Positions 34,502 through 42,017 of a stretch of 64,000 nt of DNA are shown here, in pieces (position 1 is the stretch's first letter; the number at the start of each line of letters is the position of its first letter). Source of the stretch: Arthrobacter cavernae (GTDB taxonomy: Bacteria > Actinomycetota > Actinomycetes > Actinomycetales > Micrococcaceae); NCBI RefSeq assembly GCF_017368795.1, contig NZ_JAFNLL010000017.1:54066-118065 (forward strand). Direction: 5' to 3'. The notes under the pieces were generated by a model, which saw only the letters and a program-made list of their open reading frames with translations, was not told the origin of the DNA and ran no database searches. The position numbers were made by a program, and so were the translations under genes.

Positions 34502-35520
34502 CAGAAGTGAAAACAAAGCCGCGCCGGAACGACGGCGGCCTGACCGCCGTCGTTCCGGACACCGCTCCACCCGCCGTCAAGCGGCGGCGCAAGCCCCTGA
34601 CGTTCGACAAGGTCAGCTTCTTCGCGGTGTTCCTCGGGCTGCCGCTGGCCATCTACGTCCTGTTTGTGATTTCGCCGTTCGCTCAGGCGTTCTACTACTC
34701 CATGACGGACTGGACCGGCTTCTCGCCCACCCAGAACTTCACGGGGCTGGAGAACTACCAGCGCATCTTCACGGATGACATCTTCATGAAGGCCATGGGG
34801 AACAACATCCTGCTGGTCATCTTCCTGCCGATCATCACCATCATCCTCAGCCTGGTGCTGGCCACCTTCGTGACCGTCGGCGGAAGCAGCAAAGGCCAGA
34901 TCAAGGGTCTGCGCAATTCGAGCTTCTACCGAGTTGTCTCCTTCTTCCCGTACACGATCCCGGCCATTGCCATCGGCATCATGTGGGGTCAGATCTACGA
35001 TCCTTCCGGCGGTCTGCTGAACGGCATCCTCACGTCCATGGGCCTGGAGCAGTTCAAGTCCTTCGCATGGCTCGGGGACAAGAACACCGCCATGATCGCC
35101 ACCATGTTCGTGATCGTGTGGGGCTTCATCGGCTTCTACATGGTGCTGTTCGTGGCAGGCATCAAGGGCATCCCGGCCGAGCTGTTCGAGGCGGCCAGGA
35201 TCGACGGCGCGGGGCGCTTCCGCACCGCCGTCTCCATCACCATCCCGCTGATCCGGGACAACATCCAGACCGCCTACATCTACATGGGCATCCTGGCGCT
35301 GGACGCGTTCGTCTACATGGCCGCACTGAACTCCGGAGGCGGCCCGGACAACTCCACCCTGGTGATGGCCCAGCAGCTCTTCTTCACCGCTTTCACCAAG
35401 GGCCAGTTCGGCCTGGCCAGCGCCATGGGCGTTGTGCTGGCCGTAGCCACCCTGATTTTCTCCGGCCTCGTGTTCCTGGTCAACAGGCTCACCGGCGGCG
35501 ACAAGGATGTGTCCCTCTGA
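34498..35520 (+). CDS. ngcF: Sugar ABC transporter permease, NgcF-like
   Basis: A 340-residue permease of the MalF type. After a basic N-terminal region there are six transmembrane segments, from FFAVFLGLPLAIYVLFVIS to VVLAVATLIFSGLVFLV. The EAA loop is visible in AELFEAARIDGAGRFRTAVSITIPLI. Its stop overlaps the NgcG start by one base. No ATP-binding subunit follows, so a shared MsiK-type ATPase elsewhere is likely, as for many actinobacterial sugar importers. Confidence 0.87.
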   Translation: MTEVKTKPRRNDGGLTAVVPDTAPPAVKRRRKPLTFDKVSFFAVFLGLPLAIYVLFVISPFAQAFYYSMTDWTGFSPTQNFTGLENYQRIFTDDIFMKAMGNNILLVIFLPIITIILSLVLATFVTVGGSSKGQIKGLRNSSFYRVVSFFPYTIPAIAIGIMWGQIYDPSGGLLNGILTSMGLEQFKSFAWLGDKNTAMIATMFVIVWGFIGFYMVLFVAGIKGIPAELFEAARIDGAGRFRTAVSITIPLIRDNIQTAYIYMGILALDAFVYMAALNSGGGPDNSTLVMAQQLFFTAFTKGQFGLASAMGVVLAVATLIFSGLVFLVNRLTGGDKDVSL

Positions 35521-36413
35521 TGAGTACCAGAACCGCCAACCAGGAAATGAAGTCGCTGCACTTCAACCCGCGCAAGCCGGCCACCACGCCCGGTGACAAG
35601 GTGGTGGGCGCCGTTTCGCACTCTGCCCTGACCATCTGGTCGCTCATCGTGATCCTGCCGCTCCTCTGGACTTTCATGTCCTCCTTCAAGACGTCCAGCG
35701 AGATTTTCGCCTCGCCGTTCGCCTTGCCCTCGCAGTGGCGTTTCGACAACTACATCCGGGCCTGGAGCGAAGCCGGAATCGGAAGCTACTTCCTGAACTC
35801 CGTGATCGTGGTGGGCTCGGCGTTGGTGATCGTCATGGTGCTCGGAGCCATGTGCGCCTACGTCCTGGCGCGCTACGCGTTCCCGGGCAGCAAGGCCATC
35901 TACTACCTGATGCTGGCCGGTCTGACGTTCCCGATCTTCCTGGCCATGGTCCCGCTGTTCTTCATCCTGAAGAACATCGGCCTGCTCAACACCCTGCCGG
36001 GACTGATCATCACGTACGTCGGCTTCGCGCTCCCGTTCACCGTGTTCTTCCTGTTCTCCTTCTTCAAGTCGCTGCCGAATGAAATCACCGAGGCGGCGGC
36101 CCTGGACGGCGCAGGGCAGTGGCGGACGTTCTTCCAGGTGATGCTGCCGATGGCCAAGCCCGGGCTCGCGTCCGTGGCCATCTTCAACTTCCTGGGCCTG
36201 TGGAACCAGTTCCTCATCCCCGTGGCGATCAACGCCGCCGGACCCCGGGTGCTTTCCCAGGGCCTGGCAGCCTTCGCGGGCCAGATGGGCTACGCCGTGG
36301 ACTTCGGCGCGCTCTTTGCCGCGGTCACCGTCACGGTGGTTCCTGTGCTGATCGTCTACGTCATCTTCCAGCGCCAGCTGCAGGGTTCGGTGTCGCAGGG
36401 CACCTCCAAATAG
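35520..36413 (+). CDS. ngcG: Sugar ABC transporter permease, NgcG-like
   Basis: A 297-residue permease of the MalG type. Hydrophobic segments begin with LTIWSLIVILPLLWTFMSS, and the EAA loop is NEITEAAALDGAGQWRTFFQVMLPM. ATG at 35520 is embedded in the ngcF stop (TGATGA). It completes the ngcEFG importer; the hairpin at 36435-36476 probably ends the operon. Confidence 0.87.
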   Translation: MSTRTANQEMKSLHFNPRKPATTPGDKVVGAVSHSALTIWSLIVILPLLWTFMSSFKTSSEIFASPFALPSQWRFDNYIRAWSEAGIGSYFLNSVIVVGSALVIVMVLGAMCAYVLARYAFPGSKAIYYLMLAGLTFPIFLAMVPLFFILKNIGLLNTLPGLIITYVGFALPFTVFFLFSFFKSLPNEITEAAALDGAGQWRTFFQVMLPMAKPGLASVAIFNFLGLWNQFLIPVAINAAGPRVLSQGLAAFAGQMGYAVDFGALFAAVTVTVVPVLIVYVIFQRQLQGSVSQGTSK

Positions 36414-36434
36414 CGCCGCTCTCCCGAGTCAACG

Positions 36435-36476
36435 CCCGACGGCGGTCCTCACCTTAAGGCGGGGGCCGCCGTCGGG
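36435..36476. terminator. Hairpin after ngcEFG
   Basis: CCCGACGGCGG (36435-36445) pairs with CCGCCGTCGGG (36466-36476); a second stem may form inside the 20-nt loop. No U-run. Confidence 0.6.
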
Positions 36477-36509
36477 CTGTCCCACCCCATCCGATGAGAG
36501 ACTGATCCC

Positions 36510-36827
36510 ATGATCTTCATCGTCGTCAAATTCAAGACCAAGCCCGAATGGACCGAACGCTGGCTGGACCTCGTGGCCGACTTCACCGCGGCAACCCGCG
36601 CGGAACCGGGCAACCTGTGGTTCGACTGGTCCCGCAGCGTGGAGGACCCCAGCGAGTTCGTCCTGGTGGAAGCCTTCAAGGATGACGCCGCCGGAGACCA
36701 CGTCAACAGCGAACACTTCAAGAAGGCCATGGTGGACATGCTGCCCGCCCTCGTGGAAACGCCCCGGATCGTCAGCCGCCAGCTCGACGGCGACGGCTGG
36801 GACAGCATGGGCGAACTGGCCGTCTGA
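36510..36827 (+). CDS. Antibiotic-biosynthesis-monooxygenase (ABM) domain protein
   Basis: A 105-residue dimeric alpha-beta barrel protein of the YgiN/quinol-monooxygenase type: VKFKTKPEWTERWLDLV at the N-terminus, EPGNLWFDWSRS and FVLVEAFKDDAAGDHVNSEHF. These enzymes act without cofactor on quinol-like compounds; the real substrate is not known. Its stop overlaps the DUF503 start by one base. Confidence 0.85.
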   Translation: MIFIVVKFKTKPEWTERWLDLVADFTAATRAEPGNLWFDWSRSVEDPSEFVLVEAFKDDAAGDHVNSEHFKKAMVDMLPALVETPRIVSRQLDGDGWDSMGELAV

Positions 36828-37120
36828 TGTGGATCGGCTGGATCGAGTTCGACATCCTCCTGGGCGACGTCCAGAGCCTGAAGGAGAAACGGTCCCTGGT
36901 GCGCCCGTTGATCGCGGAGCTCAAGAGGCGGTTCGAGGTCACGGCGGCCGAGACGGGCCATCTTGAGCAGCACCGCCGGGCCCTGGTGGGTGCCGGCCTC
37001 GTCGCGGCAGACCGGGCGCACCTCGTGGAGGTGCTCGACGCCGTCGAGCGCTTTGTCGCGGCCCGTCCCGAGCTGGAGCTGCTCAGCGCCCGGCAGCGGG
37101 AGCTTCACAGCGAAGACTGA
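36827..37120 (+). CDS. DUF503 domain-containing protein
   Basis: A 97-residue protein matching the YlxP-like DUF503 family: FDILLGDVQSLKEKRSLVRPLIAELKRRF at the N-terminus (key block SLKEKRS) and ALVGAGLVAADRAHLVEVLD. Members are small alpha/beta proteins often near ribosome-maturation genes; the molecular role is unclear. It is coupled to the ABM gene (TGATG). Confidence 0.82.
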   Translation: MWIGWIEFDILLGDVQSLKEKRSLVRPLIAELKRRFEVTAAETGHLEQHRRALVGAGLVAADRAHLVEVLDAVERFVAARPELELLSARQRELHSED

Positions 37121-37132
37121 GCGCCAACGCAA

Positions 37133-37200
37133 AAACCGCACCCGCTGCGGACCGCGGCACCCATTCGAATGGGTGCGTTGGTCCGCAACGGGTGCGGTTT
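37133..37200. terminator. Nested palindrome, bidirectional terminator between DUF503 and purL
   Basis: AAACCGCACCCG-type arm from 37133 pairs with GGGTGCGGTTT ending 37200, one G-T pair in the stem. The loop itself contains the perfect 20-bp palindrome GCACCCATTCGAATGGGTGC. A-run on one side and T-run on the other make it usable from both directions. Confidence 0.75.
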
Positions 37201-37213
37201 CTGAATTCCTGCC

Positions 37214-39532
37214 TTAGCCGAAGTACTTCGGCAGGGTGGCCTCGTGGGCTTCGCGGAGGGCGTCGAGCGAAAGCGTCTCCACGCCGTTGATCTCCAGCTG
37301 GCCGCCGGCAGCGTCAACCACGCCAACCCGGAGGTGTGCGAAGCCGCGGGCGGTGCACATGTCCTTGAAGCGGACTTCCTCGGAGCGGGGAACCGCCACC
37401 AGGGCGCGCGCCTGGGACTCGGAGAACAGGGCCGTGAACAGGTCCACGCCGTCGCGCTCCAGCAGGTCCTCGAGCGCGATCCGGGCACCGACGCCGTAGC
37501 GCAGCGAGGACTCCACCAGGGCTGCCGCGAGGCCGCCTTCGGAGAGGTCGTGCGCGGAGTCGATCATGCCGTCGCGGGAAGCGTTGATGAGGATCTCGCC
37601 CAGCGCGCGTTCGGCGGCGAGGTCAACCTTCGGCGGCAGGCCGCCGAGGTGTCCGCGCAAGTTGGACCATTCCGAACCGTCCAGCTCCGCCGCCGTCGTG
37701 CCCAGCAGGTAGATGGCCTGGCCGTCTTCCTTCCAGCCCGACGGCGTGCGGCGCGCGACGTCGTCGAGCTTGCCGAGCACTGCCACCACGGGGGAGGGGT
37801 GGATCGGCGTGGTGCCCGTCTGGTTGTACAGGGAGACGTTGCCGCCGGTAACCGGGATGCCCAGCACCATGCAGGCGTCGGACAGGCCGCGGATGGCCTC
37901 GGCGAGCTGCCACATGACGTCCGGGTCCTCGGGGGAACCGAAGTTCAGGCAGTCGCTGACGGCCATCGGCACGGCGCCGGAGGTGGCGACGTTGCGGTAG
38001 GCCTCGGCCAGGGCCAGCTGTGCGCCGTGGTACGGGTCGAGGTAGGTGTAGCGGCCGTTGGCGTCGGTGGCCAGGGCCACGCCCAGGCCGGTTTCCTCGT
38101 CCACGCGGACCACGCCGGCGTCATCCGGGAAAGCCATGGCGGTGTTGCCGCCGACGTAGCGGTCGTACTGCTTGGTGATCCAGGACTTGTCGCACATGTT
38201 CGGCGAGGCGACGAGTTCGGTGACGGCGGCAGCCAGTTCCGCTGGGGCGGAGGGGCGGCCGGCATCCTGTACGGAACCGGTGAACGAATCGGCCTGCACG
38301 GAATCCTGCCAGGAGGGCCGGGCGTACGGGCGGTCGTAGACGGGGCCGTCGTGGGCCACGGTGCGCGGGTCGACGTCGACGATTACTTCGCCGTCCCAGG
38401 TGATGATGAGGCGGCCGGTGTCGGTGACCTCGCCCAGCCAGGAGTACTCCACGGCCCACTTGTCCATGACCGCTTCGAAAGCGGCAATGTTCTCGGGCGT
38501 GACCACGGCCATCATGCGTTCCTGCGACTCGGACATCAGGATCTCGCCCGGGGTCAGGGTGGGGTCGCGCAGCAGCACGGAGGTCAGTTCGACCTGCATG
38601 CCGCCGTCGCCGTTGGAGGCCAGCTCGGACGTGGCGCAGGAGATGCCTGCGGCGCCGAGGTCCTGGATGCCCTCAACGAGGGAACCCTTGAACAGCTCGA
38701 GGCAGCACTCGATCAGCACCTTCTCGGCGAAGGGGTCGCCCACCTGCACGGCGGGGCGCTTGGAGGGCTTGGTGTCGTCGAAGGACTCGGAGGCCAGCAC
38801 CGAGGCGCCGCCGATGCCGTCGCCGCCGGTGCGTGCACCGAACAGGACCACCTTGTTGCCCTTGCCGGAGGCGTTGGCGAGGCGGATGTCCTCGTGGCGC
38901 ATGACGCCAACGGCCAGTGCGTTGACCAGCGGGTTGCCCTGGTACACGGCGTCGAAGACCATTTCGCCGCCGATGTTCGGCAGGCCGAGCGAGTTGCCGT
39001 AGCCGCCGATGCCTGCAACGGCACCGTGCATGACGCGGGCGGTGTCCGGGTGGTCAATGGCACCGAAACGCAGCGGGTCCATCACGGCCACCGGGCGGGC
39101 GCCCATGGAGATGATGTCGCGGACGATGCCGCCGATGCCGGTTGCGGCACCCTGGTAGGGCTCCACGAACGACGGCGAGTTGTGGGACTCGATCTTGAAG
39201 GTCACGGCCCAGCCGTCGCCCAGGTTGGTGACGCCGGCGTTTTCGCCGATGCCCACCAGCATGTCTTTCTTCATCTCGTCGGTCACCTTTTCGCCGAACT
39301 GGCGCAGGTGGTTCTTCGAGGACTTGTAGGAGCAGTGCTCGCTCCACATCACGGAGTACATGGCCAGTTCGGCGCCGGTGGGGCGGCGGCCCAGGACCTT
39401 CACGACCTCGTCGAATTCGTTCTGCTTCAGGCCCAGTTCGGCCCACGGCAGTTCGGTGTCCGGCGTCTTGGCAGCGTTCTCGACCGTGTCGATGTTGAAC
39501 TTCTTGTTGACTGCGTCAGCGGAAATAGTCAC
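37214..39532 (-). CDS. purL: Phosphoribosylformylglycinamidine synthase subunit PurL
   Basis: ATP-dependent synthetase subunit of 772 residues, making FGAM from FGAR with ammonia from PurQ and the help of Pur[41 protein letters not shown] and [11 protein letters not shown] are typical of the small PurL form, which needs PurS and PurQ. The start overlaps the purQ stop (ATGA). It is the last gene of purSQL. Confidence 0.97.
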   Translation of the reverse strand: MTISADAVNKKFNIDTVENAAKTPDTELPWAELGLKQNEFDEVVKVLGRRPTGAELAMYSVMWSEHCSYKSSKNHLRQFGEKVTDEMKKDMLVGIGENAGVTNLGDGWAVTFKIESHNSPSFVEPYQGAATGIGGIVRDIISMGARPVAVMDPLRFGAIDHPDTARVMHGAVAGIGGYGNSLGLPNIGGEMVFDAVYQGNPLVNALAVGVMRHEDIRLANASGKGNKVVLFGARTGGDGIGGASVLASESFDDTKPSKRPAVQVGDPFAEKVLIECCLELFKGSLVEGIQDLGAAGISCATSELASNGDGGMQVELTSVLLRDPTLTPGEILMSESQERMMAVVTPENIAAFEAVMDKWAVEYSWLGEVTDTGRLIITWDGEVIVDVDPRTVAHDGPVYDRPYARPSWQDSVQADSFTGSVQDAGRPSAPAELAAAVTELVASPNMCDKSWITKQYDRYVGGNTAMAFPDDAGVVRVDEETGLGVALATDANGRYTYLDPYHGAQLALAEAYRNVATSGAVPMAVSDCLNFGSPEDPDVMWQLAEAIRGLSDACMVLGIPVTGGNVSLYNQTGTTPIHPSPVVAVLGKLDDVARRTPSGWKEDGQAIYLLGTTAAELDGSEWSNLRGHLGGLPPKVDLAAERALGEILINASRDGMIDSAHDLSEGGLAAALVESSLRYGVGARIALEDLLERDGVDLFTALFSESQARALVAVPRSEEVRFKDMCTARGFAHLRVGVVDAAGGQLEINGVETLSLDALREAHEATLPKYFG

Positions 39533-40296
39533 TTGGCGCCTCCCACGAGCTTGTTGAGGACAGAGGTGAAGAAGCCCAGGCCATCGGTGCCGGCGTTGGA
39601 TTCCGGACCATAGCCGGTTTCCACTGCGTGCTCCGGGTGCGGCATGAGGCCCACAACGTTGCCGGCGGCGTTGGAGATGCCGGCAATGTCGCGGCGCGAG
39701 CCGTTCGGGTTGAAGCCCACGTAGCGGAACGCGACGCGGCCCTCGGCCTCGAGGGCGTCAAGGGTCTTCTCGTCCGCGATGTACTGGCCGTCCTGGTTCT
39801 TCAGCGGAATCGTGATTTCCTGGCCGGCGGCGTAGTCCGAGGTCCACATGGTGGAGTTGTTCTCTACGCGCAGGACCTGGTCGCGGCACAGGAACTTCAG
39901 GTGGTCGTTCTTGATCATGGAACCGGGCAGCAGGTGCGACTCGGTCAGGATCTGGAAGCCGTTGCAGATACCCAGCACAGGAAGCTTGGCATCGGAGTTG
40001 GCGGCGTCCACGATCTTGGACATGAGCGGGGCGAAGCGCGAAATGGCCCCCGCGCGCAGGTAGTCACCGTAGGAGAATCCGCCCGGGATGACCACGGCAT
40101 CGACGTCGGCCAGCACGGTGTCGGCATGCCACAGCGAGACGGCGGTGCCGCCTGCCAGGCGGACTGCACGTGCGGCGTCGCGGTCGTCAAGGGAGCCGGG
40201 AAACGTGACGACGCCAATCCGGGCGCCGGCGAGCTCGCGGGCACCAGAAGCGTCGGCGGCGGCCGCAGCCTCGCCGATCAAGGGGAGTTCAGTCAT
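39529..40296 (-). CDS. purQ: Phosphoribosylformylglycinamidine synthase glutaminase subunit PurQ
   Basis: Class I glutamine amidotransferase of 255 residues that supplies ammonia to Pur[17 protein letters not shown] opens the domain, [20 protein letters not shown] precedes the nucleophile Cys in [10 protein letters not shown], and MPHPEHAVE carries the catalytic His-Glu. An N-terminal extension of about 25 Ala-rich residues is unusual; a start at a later codon is possible. One base separates it from purS. Confidence 0.96.
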   Translation of the reverse strand: MTELPLIGEAAAAADASGARELAGARIGVVTFPGSLDDRDAARAVRLAGGTAVSLWHADTVLADVDAVVIPGGFSYGDYLRAGAISRFAPLMSKIVDAANSDAKLPVLGICNGFQILTESHLLPGSMIKNDHLKFLCRDQVLRVENNSTMWTSDYAAGQEITIPLKNQDGQYIADEKTLDALEAEGRVAFRYVGFNPNGSRRDIAGISNAAGNVVGLMPHPEHAVETGYGPESNAGTDGLGFFTSVLNKLVGGAK

Positions 40297-40297
40297 G

Positions 40298-40549
40298 TCA
40301 GGCCTCGACGACCTCGACGTTGACGACGTCTTCGATCACCGGGTTGGACAGCAGGGTCTCGGCGGCTTCGCGGGCCTGGGCGAGGATGGCGTCGGTCACC
40401 TCGCCATCGACGGTCAGTTCGAATCGCTTGCCCTGGCGGACAGCGCTGAAGCTGGTGAAGCCGAGGCGGGGCAGTGCACCCACGATGGCCTTCCCCTGAG
40501 GGTCCAGAATCTCGGGCTTAAGCATGACGTCGACGACGATCCGGGGCAT
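40298..40549 (-). CDS. purS: Phosphoribosylformylglycinamidine synthase subunit PurS
   Basis: An 83-residue subunit that links PurQ to PurL for ammonia transfer. [17 protein letters not shown] at the N-terminus and [13 protein letters not shown] follow the family. ATG at 40547-40549 has AGGAG seven bases upstream. It is first in purSQL, with three 9-bp palindromes in the region 85-125 bases upstream. Confidence 0.95.
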   Translation of the reverse strand: MPRIVVDVMLKPEILDPQGKAIVGALPRLGFTSFSAVRQGKRFELTVDGEVTDAILAQAREAAETLLSNPVIEDVVNVEVVEA

Positions 40550-40873
40550 CCGGTAACTCCTGTGCGTGAGTTGGGTGAACCTTAAATAAGGGTGTCGCGG
40601 AGAATTGCCGTCTCACGCCGTTCAACTGAATCCAAACAGTGTTATCCAAACAGTGTTCAGCAACAGTGTTCTTGAAAACAGCATGAGGGGGGCGCTCCGC
40701 GAGCTTGCATGCCCATTCTACCGGGCGATCCGCCCATACCCTATTCACCGACGATCAGTGAAGAGGCGCCGCCGAAATGACGCAAAAAGGAGTCCTGCCG
40801 CGGTTTTTGGGCGTATTGGAAGCGCCCGACGGCGACTCTGGCCTGCCGTGGGCCGCGTCACTAGGATGGCGGC
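40550..40873. other. Divergent intergenic region of purSQL
   Basis: No gene. It contains the purS leader, a CCTTAAATAAGG element near 40580 that may hold the -10 on the minus strand, and the triple AACAGTGTT repeat at 40635-40670. No purine riboswitch core was found. Confidence 0.5.
40635..40670. promoter_or_regulatory. Three AACAGTGTT palindromes upstream of purS
   Basis: Copies at 40635-40643, 40649-40657 and 40662-40670, spaced 14 and 13 bases. AACAGTGTT is palindromic around its centre base. The first two copies share a longer 14-nt unit, ATCCAAACAGTGTT. They are probably operator sites for a regulator of purine synthesis or of the small divergent gene. Confidence 0.5.
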
Positions 40874-41062
40874 ATGGCGGAGAAACCAAAGTCGATGGTG
40901 CTGGGTGTTGTTGTTGCGGCAGTTTTTGCGGGCCTGGGCCGGATGGTCTTCCAGAAGGTCAAGGCGGACAGGGCGGCCCGGGAGCAGCATGTGACGGCGC
41001 CGCTGGACGAGGCCACGCGGGCCAGGATCAGCGACGCCCTGCGCACTCCCAAGCAGTCCTGA
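40874..41062 (+). CDS. Small single-span membrane protein
   Basis: A 62-residue protein: MAEKPKS, a transmembrane stretch VLGVVVAAVFAGLGRMVF, then a charged cytosolic tail (VKADRAAREQ, ATRARISDALR). AGGATGG lies upstream of the ATG at 40874. No family is recognised; codon use agrees with coding. Confidence 0.5.
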   Translation: MAEKPKSMVLGVVVAAVFAGLGRMVFQKVKADRAAREQHVTAPLDEATRARISDALRTPKQS

Positions 41063-41179
41063 ATAGCGCACGTACAAATGCGCTATTTGTGGCGGTCAAA
41101 GCGGCCCAATCCGGCGTATTTTGGTACGTACACAGGGGCCCGTCCCTCGATTGAGCATTCATTGCGACCAGGAGGAACC

Positions 41180-41470
41180 ATGACCGAACATGTTGCCGAA
41201 GTCTCCGCCTGCAGTGTTGGCAGCTGCGGATTCAACCACCATGGCTGTACCGCTTATGGCATCACCATCGGCGGAACCAAAGATCACGCATCCTGCGCCA
41301 CCTTCATTGACACCACCGCAATGGGCGGGCTCCCGAAGGTCCTGGCCCACGTCGGCGCCTGCCAGCGTGCGGAGTGCGTTCACAACGAGCACCTCATGTG
41401 CGAGGCCCACGACGTCAAGATTGGCCCGGGCGCCGAAGCGGCCGACTGCCTGACGTACGAGCACGCCTGA
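41180..41470 (+). CDS. DUF1540 domain-containing protein with two Cys-rich repeats
   Basis: A 96-residue protein with two tandem DUF1540 units: CSVGSCGFNHHGCTAYGITI...CATF and CQRAECVHNEHLMCEAHDVKI...CLTY. Each has four Cys, which suggests metal (zinc) binding. GGAGGA lies six bases before the ATG. The role is unknown; an intrinsic terminator follows at 41546-41584. Confidence 0.88.
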   Translation: MTEHVAEVSACSVGSCGFNHHGCTAYGITIGGTKDHASCATFIDTTAMGGLPKVLAHVGACQRAECVHNEHLMCEAHDVKIGPGAEAADCLTYEHA

Positions 41471-41545
41471 CATCCGAGTCTGACGTCCGAGGCTCGCAGG
41501 CAAGAGCCCCGAGCTAGGTCCATAAGTCAGATCCCGATCCGCATA

Positions 41546-41584
41546 GCGGGCACGCACCCTTCCGACGGGGGCGTGCCCGCTTTT
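41546..41584 (+). terminator. Intrinsic terminator after the DUF1540 gene
   Basis: GCGGGCACGC (41546-41555) pairs perfectly with GCGTGCCCGC (41571-41580), followed by TTTT. The 15-nt loop is C/G-rich. This is the clearest rho-independent terminator in the window. Confidence 0.8.
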
Positions 41585-41700
41585 GCGTGTGCGGGGGAGT
41601 TTGTGTGCTCGCGCCCGCGCGCCGGACGACCAGCGCCTCCCGCGTGCCTGTGCCCGCCGGCGTGGCCGCGCCCGCCAGGGGCACCTGAGGCCGCCGAGGA

Positions 41701-41745
41701 GTGAGGTCTCGACTCTTTGAAGCTTCCAAAGAGTTGAGACCTCAC
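41701..41745. repeat. Imperfect 19-bp palindrome
   Basis: GTGAGGTCTCGACTCTTTG (41701-41719) faces CAAAGAGTTGAGACCTCAC (41727-41745); one G-T pair. Its ends, GTGAGG and CCTCAC, resemble those of the palindrome at 1700-1762, so it may belong to the same loose family. Confidence 0.6.
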
Positions 41746-42017
41746 GCATGGATGTCGGGGGACGGCGCCGGCCCACGTCGCTCGCCGCTCGACCAAGCCG
41801 AACTTGGCTGGAACCGGCCCGCTTCTGACGCCTTGTGGGCGCAATCTGGGCGAAGAAATCACTTTATTGCATGTCGCTCTGGAAGTGTGACCCTCGGCAC
41901 CCTATGGTTGTAGGACGTTCGATGTGGCACGTAGCACAATGTCGCCGCAAGGCCCCGAGCCACTCGTTCGATCCCCGCAAGGCCGCCCAGCGCGGTACTA
42001 CGAAAGGACGCTGGATT

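Larger units (their letters stand above)
41471..42017. other. Intergenic region before sialidase 1
   Basis: No gene. It holds the terminator at 41546-41584, the imperfect palindrome at 41701-41745, and the promoter/leader of the sialidase gene. TATGGT at 41903-41908 is a possible -10, giving a leader of about 105 bases. Confidence 0.5.

Noticed and set aside
37244..39613. 789-codon open frame antisense to purL
   Set aside because: It mirrors purL codon bias, with no recognisable domain; purL on the other strand is certain.
41571..42017. Upstream in-frame ATG for sialidase 1 at 41877 or the earlier open frame
   Set aside because: The added N-terminus is Cys/Arg/His-rich and would bury the signal peptide; TTG at 42018 has a proper AAAGGA and starts the signal directly.
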